Positions 43,797-51,605 of a DNA stretch of 64,000 bases are shown in pieces. The position numbers and the translations under genes were made by a program. The notes below the pieces were generated by a model. It searched no databases and had not been told where the DNA came from. It saw only the letters and a list, made by a program, of their open reading frames with translations. The DNA is from Bacteriovoracales bacterium (GTDB lineage: Bacteria > Bdellovibrionota > Bacteriovoracia > Bacteriovoracales > Bacteriovoracaceae), in assembly GCA_030149295.1 (NCBI GenBank), contig JASBRV010000011.1, positions 78,911 to 142,910 of the forward strand. The letters run 5' to 3'. Within the stretch, counting starts at the first letter, position 1; every line of letters starts with the position of its first letter.

Positions 43797-43973
43797 ATGT
43801 TTGGTCTTGGAATGGGGGAAGCCCTAATACTTTTGGCGGTTGTCCTCCTTCTCTTTGGTGGAAAAAAGCTGCCAGAGCTCGGTAACTCAATGGGTAAAGC
43901 TCTTACAAACTTTAAGAAAGGCATGAAAGAAAATAATGCTGAAGAATTAGAAGAAAAGAACAAAGACGCTTAA
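43797..43973 (+). CDS. tatA: Twin-arginine translocase subunit TatA
   Basis: 58 residues, near the lower end for TatA. An N-terminal membrane helix ([17 protein letters not shown]) with the FGxxKLPEL hinge (reads [17 protein letters not shown]) is followed by an amphipathic helix and an acidic-basic tail. TatA oligomers form the pore of the Tat system for folded proteins. ATG at 43797 has AAGGA six bases ahead. TatB and TatC are not in this window. It ends six bases from a convergent receiver-domain gene. Confidence 0.92.
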   Translation: MFGLGMGEALILLAVVLLLFGGKKLPELGNSMGKALTNFKKGMKENNAEELEEKNKDA

Positions 43974-43979
43974 GCCTTT

Positions 43980-44372
43980 TTAAGGCTTCTCCTTTATTTC
44001 GCTTGAAAGTTCAAAGATATTATAAGGTTTGGTAACAACCTTGGTTCCCCCTGCTTTTTCAAACTCACTTGAATCTATCCCCATGTCCCCTGTACAAAGA
44101 TAAAAGAGAAAAGGACGCTCTATCTCACTTTTCAATCTGTGAAAGAACTCCTCACCACTCATGCCCGGCATATGATGGTCAGAAATGACCACATCAAAAT
44201 CTAAATCACTAGCTTTTGCTAAGGCCATTACACTATTTTCAAAACTAGTGACCTTAAAACCATCCATTTCAAGTGCTTCACACAGGATCTCTGCGAGTTC
44301 TGACTCATCATCAACAACAAGTACATGGGTTTTTGAGTCGCTCAAGTTTGTCCCTTTAGCAGTAGAGTTCAC
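43980..44372 (-). CDS. Single-domain response regulator (receiver)
   Basis: 130 residues: one CheY-like receiver and nothing else. The acidic pair Asp21-Asp22, phosphoacceptor Asp65 in VVISDHHMPGMSG, Thr94 in YLCTGD and Lys115 in VTKPY are all present, so it should be phosphorylated. No output domain, so it acts by protein contact or as a phosphate shuttle. The start is GTG at 44372 with a weak ribosome site. No kinase gene is adjacent. Confidence 0.92.
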   Translation of the reverse strand: MNSTAKGTNLSDSKTHVLVVDDESELAEILCEALEMDGFKVTSFENSVMALAKASDLDFDVVISDHHMPGMSGEEFFHRLKSEIERPFLFYLCTGDMGIDSSEFEKAGGTKVVTKPYNIFELSSEIKEKP

Positions 44373-44423
44373 TCTATTATGAACACTTTCCCTAGACGGA
44401 GCAACCAGGAAAGAAATAAAAAA

Positions 44424-44445
44424 AGGCCTTCTTAATCGAAGGCCT
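44424..44445 (-). terminator. Rho-independent terminator of the rpsP-khpA transcript
   Basis: AGGCCTTC (44424-44431) pairs with GAAGGCCT (44438-44445) around a 6-base loop. On the minus strand it is followed by TTTTTTTATTTC. It lies 36 bases after the khpA stop. Confidence 0.88.
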
Positions 44446-44480
44446 AATAGATTTTAACTTATTTAATAAACCTTTATGTT

Positions 44481-44720
44481 CTATTCGATAATCTCAAGAA
44501 CAGATCTTTTCTTAAGCTTGGTTGAAGCAGCATTGAGAATGGTTCTCAAAGCACGAGCCGTTCTCCCCTGCTTTCCAATAACTTTGCCAAGATCAGTTTT
44601 ATCCACTTTTAATTCGATGACTGTAGTTTGCTCACCAACAATCTCGTTTACTTCTACTTCTTCAGGAATATCTACTAATTGCTTGCTTACGTATTCGATA
44701 AGGTCTTTTAATTCACTCAT
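44481..44720 (-). CDS. khpA: KH domain RNA-binding protein KhpA
   Basis: 79 residues, a single type II KH domain. The GxxG loop is GKQG at 49-52 in [17 protein letters not shown]. KhpA works with KhpB (Jag/EloR) in RNA binding and cell elongation in Firmicutes. It follows rpsP by 140 bases, the usual order in bacteria, with a hairpin in the gap. Confidence 0.92.
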   Translation of the reverse strand: MSELKDLIEYVSKQLVDIPEEVEVNEIVGEQTTVIELKVDKTDLGKVIGKQGRTARALRTILNAASTKLKKRSVLEIIE

Positions 44721-44807
44721 TTTTTGACTCGCTTAAAATTAAAGATGATGGGAATAGAGTTTTAGCTTCTTAGCATGGTTTACGGATCTTTCTTAAAAAA
44801 GGAAGAA

Positions 44808-44835
44808 CCCTCTAGAAAACAAAGTTTTATGAGGG
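44808..44835 (-). terminator. Possible attenuator between rpsP and khpA
   Basis: On the minus strand CCCTC/GAGGG and AAAAC/GTTTT form a two-part stem with a small internal loop and a TTT loop, followed within six bases by a T-run (44800-44795). It would reduce khpA expression relative to rpsP. Weak stem; prediction only. Confidence 0.35.
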
Positions 44836-44860
44836 CTATTGTAAACAAAAACCTAAGGAA

Positions 44861-45109
44861 TTAAAGCTCTACTTTCGCTTTCTTAAGAAGTGACTTAACA
44901 GTATCACTTAAGGCAGCGCCTTTATTTACCCAAGCCTTGATATTTTCAGCTTTTACATCTTTAAGAACTTGTCCATCATGAGCATTGGGATCGTATTGGC
45001 CTAGACGCTCTAGAAAGCGACCATTACGAGCATTTCTCTTGTCAGCTGCGACAATTGTATAAACAGGACTGTGCGTTCTACCACCACGTTGAAGTCTAAT
45101 AACGACCAT
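44861..45109 (-). CDS. rpsP: 30S ribosomal protein bS16
   Basis: 82 residues, normal length. VVIRLQRGGRTHSPVYTIVAADKRNARNGRFLERLGQYDP is the standard bS16 pattern (shown here in part: VVIRLQRGG, IVAADKRNARNGRF, LGQYDP). AGGAGAAG is upstream of ATG at 45109. Usually rpsP lies next to ffh and is followed by rimM-trmD; here ffh is 3 kb away and rimM-trmD are absent. Confidence 0.97.
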   Translation of the reverse strand: MVVIRLQRGGRTHSPVYTIVAADKRNARNGRFLERLGQYDPNAHDGQVLKDVKAENIKAWVNKGAALSDTVKSLLKKAKVEL

Positions 45110-45234
45110 GAACTTCTCCTACAAATTGGTCCAAAATAACTAAATCGAAAGGGAAAATTAAGCAATATGAGGGGATAAGTCAACAATAAGAGGTAGAAAA
45201 TACAGAAGAGAAGGAGAAAAAGCTGTATATTTGA

Positions 45235-45253
45235 TATAATGCATTAATATAAT
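45235..45253 (+). promoter_or_regulatory. Two overlapping TATAAT boxes ahead of a small exported-protein gene
   Basis: Perfect TATAAT at 45235-45240 and again at 45248-45253, 28-46 bases before the ATG at 45281. No good -35 is visible for either, so the assignment is tentative. Confidence 0.3.
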
Positions 45254-45280
45254 AGACGTTTTTAACTGAGGACACAGACC

Positions 45281-45553
45281 ATGAAGACAATCATTTCGGC
45301 CCTTATTATCCTACTGGGCACATCTGCGATATCAGCAAAAACAGTTGACCTGAGAAATAAGCGCCTCCAAGGTTTAAAACTCAATTATGCCAACACCCTT
45401 ATGTTGGAGCAGACCTTGCGCCAAAATGCCGAGGGAGATGTAAATCCGGATAAAATTGAAGTTAAGTTTGAGTGTGTCAAAAAATGGCCTATCCGTGGAC
45501 GTAAAGACACCCTCGCCTACCAATGCAATCCCATCGAAATTGAGGTTCCCTAA
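45281..45553 (+). CDS. Small exported protein of unknown function
   Basis: 90 residues with a signal peptide (TIISALIILLGTSAISA). The mature part of about 72 residues contains two Cys (FECVKKW and YQCNPIE) that could pair, and a positive charge excess. No family recognised. It sits between divergent rpsP and a convergent GAF-domain gene that ends three bases away. Confidence 0.65.
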   Translation: MKTIISALIILLGTSAISAKTVDLRNKRLQGLKLNYANTLMLEQTLRQNAEGDVNPDKIEVKFECVKKWPIRGRKDTLAYQCNPIEIEVP

Positions 45554-45556
45554 ACT

Positions 45557-46603
45557 CTAAATACTGTAATCGTATTGATCTACTGGTTCAAAAGGAACAC
45601 TAATCACCAAATCAGCTCCTTCCTGAGCAATCCCATTGGAAGAGACAATCCGAATGTCTTGAAGAAAAGCAAGATCAAGCATCTGTAATTTCAAGTCATG
45701 CAAAATGACTTTGTTGATATCACCTTCTTGCTTAAGAGTTATTTTCACGGTCTTTGGTTTTTCAAATTGTTCTTCTAGGCATTTCACAATGGTGTAGAGA
45801 ATGGGCCCGCTGGGAAAAAGAAACTTTCCTTCAATTTCGCAATTTGCTTCCACGGCAAATTTATTTCCGAATCGATGGTGAAGACCCTCTTCTATAATTT
45901 GTTCAAACTCTTGCAGACGAAAAACTGTTGAGAAGGACCTTTTATTTTCCAGATAGGTAGAGATTCTCGAATCCACTCCAGAAGCACCAAAGACAGACTT
46001 TTGAATGCAACTTTGAGCAACTAATTTTATGAGACACATGAGATGATAATCACTATCAGTTAGCTTATCAAAATGTCCCACTTCAATATTATTGAAGAAA
46101 AGAATACCGGAAACGACACCTGAAATCTTAATTGGCACGGTCAAGCCACTTTTCACCCCCATTTGATGCAGTTTTCCCAGGGAGCGCTGAACTGTTCTAT
46201 CCTCATAGCTAGCCACGATTTCGTCGATATCTGAATAAACGCGAATATTGGTCTTTTCTAACTTTAGGATGGAGCTATTTTGGCTAACAAAGCAGCTATA
46301 GTTCTGATCCATGGTATTTTTGCCAAGTCTATCACTATTATAAGAGGAAAGAACGCTAAGGCGTCGGCTTACCGGATGAGTAACAGCGAGACAAACCCTA
46401 TCGACATTAAAAGAAATCTTAGTCGAGTTAATGGCATTAGCTAATTTACTAGCGAAATTTTTATAATCTAAGCTTCCAAATTCAATTTCATTTTCAATGT
46501 GAAGAATGAGGGATTGAAGATAACTATATTCCTTATCAAACTGAACGTTAGGAGCTTTTAGGATGTTATAAGCATAGATATTCGTCGACTTGGAATTGGG
46601 CAT
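45557..46603 (-). CDS. GAF-domain protein with possible HATPase-like C terminus
   Basis: 348 residues, no membrane segment. Residues about 45-200 show a GAF pattern: DRVCLAVTHPVSRRLSVLSSY, then MGVKSGLTVPIKISGVVSGILFFNN, and QSCIQKSVF (each shown in part). Residues about 225-345 resemble a worn histidine-kinase ATPase: GPILYTIVKCLEEQ, KITLKQEGDINKVILHD and a final GADLVISVPFEP like the G2 box end. There is no His box or phosphotransfer domain. It may be a sensor that binds a partner or ligand. ATG at 46603. Confidence 0.7.
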   Translation of the reverse strand: MPNSKSTNIYAYNILKAPNVQFDKEYSYLQSLILHIENEIEFGSLDYKNFASKLANAINSTKISFNVDRVCLAVTHPVSRRLSVLSSYNSDRLGKNTMDQNYSCFVSQNSSILKLEKTNIRVYSDIDEIVASYEDRTVQRSLGKLHQMGVKSGLTVPIKISGVVSGILFFNNIEVGHFDKLTDSDYHLMCLIKLVAQSCIQKSVFGASGVDSRISTYLENKRSFSTVFRLQEFEQIIEEGLHHRFGNKFAVEANCEIEGKFLFPSGPILYTIVKCLEEQFEKPKTVKITLKQEGDINKVILHDLKLQMLDLAFLQDIRIVSSNGIAQEGADLVISVPFEPVDQYDYSI

Positions 46604-46690
46604 AAGTTACTCCATGAAATAGCAATTAGTTCTATTATTAGTATCGGCTCTTTTTCCAAAAAAGGGACTTTATTTTACCTATACATGTCC

Positions 46691-46718
46691 TTGACTCTTT
46701 CACTTCTCAGACTATAAC
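46691..46718 (+). promoter_or_regulatory. Sigma70-type promoter for the Kef-type antiporter
   Basis: TTGACT (46691-46696), a 16-base spacer and TATAAC (46713-46718), each five of six consensus bases. Start of transcription would be near 46725, about 47 bases before ATG. Consensus match only. Confidence 0.5.
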
Positions 46719-46771
46719 TATCAGTCTTTTTTGCTTAACTTAGACGAAGAGTTGACCGATAAGCCCCCCTA

Positions 46772-48019
46772 ATGGAAGAGATCTTATTGCGTGACCTATT
46801 TTTTTATTTTGCTGCCACTGCGCTTTTAATTCCTATTTTTCGCTATTTGAAGCTCGAAAGTATACTAGGTTACTTAAGTGCAGGCATTTTACTTGGTCCC
46901 TTTTGTTTTGACCTCATTCATCACGTTGAAAATATTCAGGATATAAGCCAGTTGGGCATCATCATGCTCATGTTTGTCATTGGCCTTGAACTCACTCCCC
47001 AAAGAATCAATCATTTAAAGAAAACCATTCTCCTTGAAGGTGGATCTCAATTTTTTGTGAGTTCCTTTCTCTTAGGTACGTGCTTTCTCTTGGCAGGACT
47101 TGATCTCAAAATCAGTCTTCTCATTTCTGCGGCCCTCGCCCTTTCATCGACGGCCTTTTCTCTAACCTGGCTTAAAGAAAATGAATGCCTCACTAAAAGT
47201 TATGGCCAGTCGTCCATTGGTATCCTCATTTTTCAAGACCTGATCATCATTCCTCTTCTCTCGATCATTCCTTTTTTTATACCAAGCGCAGAACAAGAAG
47301 GCTTTTCCTACTGGAGCACGATGACCAAGACTTTATTGTTCATTGCCTATATGGCCATGAGCCATTTTACTATCTTGCCCCTTTTGAAAAAAATCTACGA
47401 TACCCAAGCAAGGGATGTTTTTATAGCGGCTTGTCTGATGTTTCTTCTTGGCTCTTCCTTAGTTGTTGGAAACTTAGGCTTATCAAAGGCCCTAGGAGCT
47501 TTCGTTGCCGGAATTTTTCTTTCAGGCTCCCACCTCAAAACTCAAATTCAAAGTTTTTCCTTACCCTTAAAATCAATGGCCATGGGTGTATTCTTTATGA
47601 GCTTTGGCCTCACTCTTGATATTCCTTTTTTTTACGAAAATATTTTCACTTTAGTCGCCTTATCCTTTTCTCTAGTGGCCATAAAAGCCTGTGTTCTTCT
47701 TTTTCACGGATTGGTGGTCTTTAGGAAGTGGCAACCATCTTTGAGCCTATCACTTATCCTATCTCAGGGCGGCGAATTTGGGCTTCTTGCTATCGGCCTT
47801 ATGATTGACAGTGGACTTTTAAACCAAGGCCTTGGAAAGATGATCTTAAGCACAGTCACTCTCTCAATTTTTCTTGGACCATTTATGGGGAAAGTGATTC
47901 TCTTTATGGAAAGAAAAAGAGTGCCAGATTTACAGCTAGTGCAGTCGATGTATTGTAACGACGACCTCAAGCAAGATGAGACAAGTAAAGAGAATCAAGG
48001 ACTGACGAAGGCAGCCTAA
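46772..48019 (+). CDS. Kef-type cation:proton antiporter (CPA2), membrane domain only
   Basis: 415 residues with about 12 membrane helices. GYLSAGILLGPF and FVIGLELTPQRI are the KefB/CPA2 signatures, followed by LSSTAFSLTWLKE, GALGAFVAGIFLSGS-type sequence and SQGGEFGLLAIGL. The C terminus stops soon after the last helix, so the nucleotide-gating RCK domain found in KefB/KefC is missing. Exchange of K+ or Na+ for H+ is expected; the ion is not readable. No ribosome site is visible before ATG at 46772. Its TAA overlaps the ffh stop as CTAA. Confidence 0.88.
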   Translation: MEEILLRDLFFYFAATALLIPIFRYLKLESILGYLSAGILLGPFCFDLIHHVENIQDISQLGIIMLMFVIGLELTPQRINHLKKTILLEGGSQFFVSSFLLGTCFLLAGLDLKISLLISAALALSSTAFSLTWLKENECLTKSYGQSSIGILIFQDLIIIPLLSIIPFFIPSAEQEGFSYWSTMTKTLLFIAYMAMSHFTILPLLKKIYDTQARDVFIAACLMFLLGSSLVVGNLGLSKALGAFVAGIFLSGSHLKTQIQSFSLPLKSMAMGVFFMSFGLTLDIPFFYENIFTLVALSFSLVAIKACVLLFHGLVVFRKWQPSLSLSLILSQGGEFGLLAIGLMIDSGLLNQGLGKMILSTVTLSIFLGPFMGKVILFMERKRVPDLQLVQSMYCNDDLKQDETSKENQGLTKAA

Positions 48020-49467
48020 AAGAAGCCACCACCCCAAGGACCTTTCTTTTTCCCTTTTTTCTTGGGTTTTTTCCCCATACCAGGTTGATTTCGAAAACCA
48101 GGGTTAGACATTCCCGGCATTCCACCGCCCATACCAGGCATGCCCGGCATACCACCTTTCATCATAGACATCATTCCGCCCATCATTTTTTCCATTTGGC
48201 GAAATTTTGCAATGAAATCTTCAACCGCCTTAATAGTCGAGCCGGAACCAGAAGCAATCCTTTTGATACGAGATTCTTTAAGAAGTTTATAATTTTGGCG
48301 CTCTTTTTTAGTCATAGAATCAATAATGACTCTCATGCGCTTCATTTCATCTTCGGCCGGTGAGAGATCACCGATCTCTCTTAAGGCTCCCCCCATTCCT
48401 GGAATCATCTTCATGATGGAGCTCATTGAGCCGAGGTTTTTAATCATATCCATCTGCTTCATGAAGTCTTCAACCGTGAACTGACCTTTCTCTAGCCTTT
48501 TCATCATATTTTCAGCTTCATTTTTATCAATGGCGTCTTCGGCCTTTTCAACCAAAGAAACCACGTCACCCATATCGAGAATTCTTCCAGCAAGGCGATC
48601 GGGATGAAAGAGCTCGAGGTCTTTCATTTTTTCACCAGTCGAGATGTATTTAATAGGTACACCTGTTACGTGACGAATAGAAAGAGCCGCACCACCACGA
48701 GCATCTGAATCCATCTTCGAAAGAACGATACCTGTAAGGCCCATGGCCTCATGAAAGCTCTTAGCAACATTAACGGCTTCTTGCCCAGTCATGGCGTCAG
48801 CGACCATAAGAACTTCGGGCTTAAGTCCTCCAATTTCCTCTTTGACTTCCTTGAGTTGGCCCATCAATTCATCATCGACATGAAGGCGTCCGGCAGTATC
48901 AATTATCACCACGTCTTTATGTTGCTCTCTCGCTGCTTCAATCCCCGCTTTCGCAATGTCTTTGGGGTGCATGGAAAGATCACTATCAAACCAATCCATT
49001 TCCATACTTTTAGCGAGAGTAATGAGTTGATCTTTGGCGGCAGGACGAAAGGTATCAGCGGGAACTAAAAGAACATTTTTCTTTTTCTTATTTTTTAAAT
49101 GAAGTGAAAGTTTGCCTGAAAAGGTGGTCTTTCCCTGGCCATTGAGACCAACGACTAACACGGGAACTGGACCAGGTCTTTCCAGATCAACTTCTTGATT
49201 TTCCTGGCCCATAATTTTAGCAAGATTGTCGTGAACAATTTTAACGAATTGTTCCTCAGGATTGACCCCACGAATAACTTTCTCACCCAGGGCTTCCTCT
49301 TTCACGCCCGCAACAAATTCTTTGACGACCTTAAAATTCACATCGGCTTCGAGAAGGGCCGTTCGGACTTCTTTGAGAGCAGACTCAATATTACTCTCTG
49401 TTATCTTTCCCTTGCCTTGAAGGTTTTTAAACGCATCAGAAAACTTCTCGCTTAACGTATCAAACAT
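48016..49467 (-). CDS. ffh: Signal recognition particle protein Ffh
   Basis: GTPase that binds signal sequences and 4.5S RNA for co-translational membrane insertion. 483 residues. GTPase motifs: GLNGQGKTT at 107-115, DTAGR, and LSKMDSDARGG as G4. The M domain is Met-rich with MMGGMM and repeated GMPGMPG, followed by a Lys/Gly-rich tail KKPKKKGKKKG. ATG at 49467. It is the first of a usual ffh-rpsP-khpA string but three genes lie between it and rpsP. Confidence 0.97.
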   Translation of the reverse strand: MFDTLSEKFSDAFKNLQGKGKITESNIESALKEVRTALLEADVNFKVVKEFVAGVKEEALGEKVIRGVNPEEQFVKIVHDNLAKIMGQENQEVDLERPGPVPVLVVGLNGQGKTTFSGKLSLHLKNKKKKNVLLVPADTFRPAAKDQLITLAKSMEMDWFDSDLSMHPKDIAKAGIEAAREQHKDVVIIDTAGRLHVDDELMGQLKEVKEEIGGLKPEVLMVADAMTGQEAVNVAKSFHEAMGLTGIVLSKMDSDARGGAALSIRHVTGVPIKYISTGEKMKDLELFHPDRLAGRILDMGDVVSLVEKAEDAIDKNEAENMMKRLEKGQFTVEDFMKQMDMIKNLGSMSSIMKMIPGMGGALREIGDLSPAEDEMKRMRVIIDSMTKKERQNYKLLKESRIKRIASGSGSTIKAVEDFIAKFRQMEKMMGGMMSMMKGGMPGMPGMGGGMPGMSNPGFRNQPGMGKKPKKKGKKKGPWGGGFF

Positions 49468-49572
49468 GCCTTTTTTTCCTTATTTCAAATCAGGTCTCGG
49501 TCGTAAAATCACTATAATAGCCGCTTTTTTTAACACTTTTTCTCTTCTCTTACAAAGAACTTACAAGTCTTA

Positions 49573-49602
49573 TTGACCCACAGTGTCTACCTAAAGTATA
49601 TA
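49573..49602 (+). promoter_or_regulatory. Possible promoter of dus, giving a leaderless transcript
   Basis: TTGACC (49573-49578), an 18-base spacer and TATATA (49597-49602). Transcription would begin at about 49609, on or next to ATG at 49610, and no clear ribosome site is present. Consensus match only. Confidence 0.35.
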
Positions 49603-49609
49603 GAAGTCC

Positions 49610-50689
49610 ATGTTTTCACCACAGCTACAAGCCAAAATTGATGCTCTAAAAGCGAGAAGGACCCCTGTGAAGTTAGGTTCCGTCTCCTTTGACTCCCCTT
49701 TGCTCTTAGCCCCAATGTCAGCGATCTGCCATTTTCCTTTTCGCCTTTTGATGGAAGAGTTAGGTGCGGGTGGGACAGTAAGTGAGCTCATTTCTTGTCA
49801 TGGCATCAATTACGGCAATGAGAAAACTCGCCAAATGCTTCGCATTCATCCCAAAGAAAGAAACGTTGGTATTCAACTGTTTGGAGAAGACCCTTTGGCC
49901 ATGGCGAAATCTGCAGCAGTTGCCCAAGAGTATGGGCCAAAGTTTATCGATATCAATATGGGCTGTCCTGTACGAAAAGTTGTCTCTAAAGGGGGCGGTT
50001 CGGCCCTTTTAAAAGACACTAAGAGTTTAGCCCAATTTTTTAAGGGCATGAAAGAGGCCATTGATATTCCTTTGACCATAAAGATCAGAACAGGTTGGGA
50101 TCATGATTCCATTAATGCCAACGAGGTCGTCAATATTGCCGAGGGCGAAGGCGTCGAGTTCGTCGCCATTCACGGTCGAACACGCACCCAGCAATATAAA
50201 GGCAGCGCTAATTGGGATCTTCTTGAAGAAGTCGCCACCCAATCTCCCCTTCCTATCATTGGAAATGGAGACTTACATTCAGCTCCTCTGACCCAGGAGA
50301 GAATGAAAAAAACAAATTGTCATGCCTTGATGCTAGGGAGAGGTCCGCTGAGAGATCCTTTTATTTTTCTGACCAGCTACCTCGATGATCCTACCCAATC
50401 CCCCTTTAGCCCTAAAGACTTTCTTGAAATCATTTTTGTCTACCTAGAACTTCTAAGAGATTACTCTGATATGGAACGCACTCATCTGATCCAAATGCGA
50501 AAAATGATTGTCTGGTTTGTGGCCGGCTTTGATGGAGTAAGTGAGTTTAGAGGTAAACTCTTTGCTTCCAAAGAACTAACAGAAGTATTAGATCACACTC
50601 AAGAATTTCTTCTAGGATTAGAAGAGAAAGATCGAGGTCGTAAAAAGGTTGATCTTCAAAAGCCTTTTATGATGGGTGGCCACGGCTAG
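49610..50689 (+). CDS. tRNA-dihydrouridine synthase
   Basis: Flavoenzyme that reduces uridines in tRNA D-loops. 359 residues. LAPMSAICHFPFRLLM opens the FMN barrel; the catalytic Cys119 lies in NMGCPVRKV; IKIRTGWD, AIHGRTRTQQYKG, IIGNGDL and LMLGRGPLRDP follow as in DusB-like enzymes. Which Dus subclass is not certain. The stop overlaps the convergent pseudopilin gene as CTAG. Confidence 0.93.
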   Translation: MFSPQLQAKIDALKARRTPVKLGSVSFDSPLLLAPMSAICHFPFRLLMEELGAGGTVSELISCHGINYGNEKTRQMLRIHPKERNVGIQLFGEDPLAMAKSAAVAQEYGPKFIDINMGCPVRKVVSKGGGSALLKDTKSLAQFFKGMKEAIDIPLTIKIRTGWDHDSINANEVVNIAEGEGVEFVAIHGRTRTQQYKGSANWDLLEEVATQSPLPIIGNGDLHSAPLTQERMKKTNCHALMLGRGPLRDPFIFLTSYLDDPTQSPFSPKDFLEIIFVYLELLRDYSDMERTHLIQMRKMIVWFVAGFDGVSEFRGKLFASKELTEVLDHTQEFLLGLEEKDRGRKKVDLQKPFMMGGHG

Positions 50690-51414
50690 ATATCCCCATC
50701 GTTTTTTCTGTATTCTTCTTCTAACTTTTTAGACTTTTCATTCGTCTCTTTCATGGAACGAATTGCTTCTTGCATCATTTTTAGATTTTCATTATTTTCA
50801 ATAATCTTTTTGACCTCTTCTTCACTGGCAGTCTTTTTAGCGTCGGTCCCATCATTACTAATAACTTTCTGAACGGTCTCTAGGTCAACTCTAGACTTCG
50901 GCCCACTTCCTCCTGCAACAGAACCCAACGTTCCACAATCGTAGACTTTCCCCTGATCAAGTTCGACCATAATCGCAAGCTCTCGACGAATGACTTTGGC
51001 CCCAAATGCTTTCTTTCTTTTCTCTAAAGAAACATCTAAGGTAAGAATGCCTGAATTCTTATCTTCGTCATCATAGGTGAAACTTTTTTGGCCTATGGAC
51101 AGCAGTTTAAAATGACCTTGTCCGTAGACTTCTCCCACTTGATAAAGAATCTGATCATTGGGAGTCACTATCTTCTCAAGTAAGACCTCACTCCTTGGAC
51201 CAACGGCTTTACCCTTCAAAGACTTTTCACAGTAACCAGGCTTCGCTAGGGCGTTATTAATAGTGGTCATAAAGAGACCTATTTCTGAACGCGCCATCAT
51301 ATCATTTTGTGTCTTTAACTGATTCTCTTGCATTCTCATCATGAAAACACCTAATAGGCCCATTAGGCCTGCGGCGATCACGACAGAGACAAGACTGATT
51401 CCTTTTTCATTCAT
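50686..51414 (-). CDS. Pseudopilin-like exported protein
   Basis: 242 residues. The start NEKGISLVSVVIAAGLMGLL has a short charged leader, a Gly-Ile prepilin peptidase site and a hydrophobic helix, as in type IV pilins and type II secretion pseudopilins. Glu at mature position 5, needed for filament assembly in most, is replaced by Val. A beta-rich domain with two Cys (YCEKS and YDCGT) follows, then a highly charged C-terminal coiled-coil-like tail. It may be a minor pseudopilin or act as a tip protein. No pilus genes are adjacent; a large exported-protein gene pair lies divergently. Confidence 0.75.
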   Translation of the reverse strand: MNEKGISLVSVVIAAGLMGLLGVFMMRMQENQLKTQNDMMARSEIGLFMTTINNALAKPGYCEKSLKGKAVGPRSEVLLEKIVTPNDQILYQVGEVYGQGHFKLLSIGQKSFTYDDEDKNSGILTLDVSLEKRKKAFGAKVIRRELAIMVELDQGKVYDCGTLGSVAGGSGPKSRVDLETVQKVISNDGTDAKKTASEEEVKKIIENNENLKMMQEAIRSMKETNEKSKKLEEEYRKNDGDI

Positions 51415-51605
51415 GGACTTATTGTAGCGAATTCTGAATATTTGCCCATATATTTTGGCACTATTTACTCAAAACCTATGGGGGAAATTCTTTGATAAAC
51501 CTATGATTTTGCGAAAGGTTTAACCAAGGACGGGGAAAAACCTAGAGTTAAAAACTCAAGTAATTTTATCATTAAGACGAAGAGAGCTAAGAGAAGGTGG
51601 AAGCT

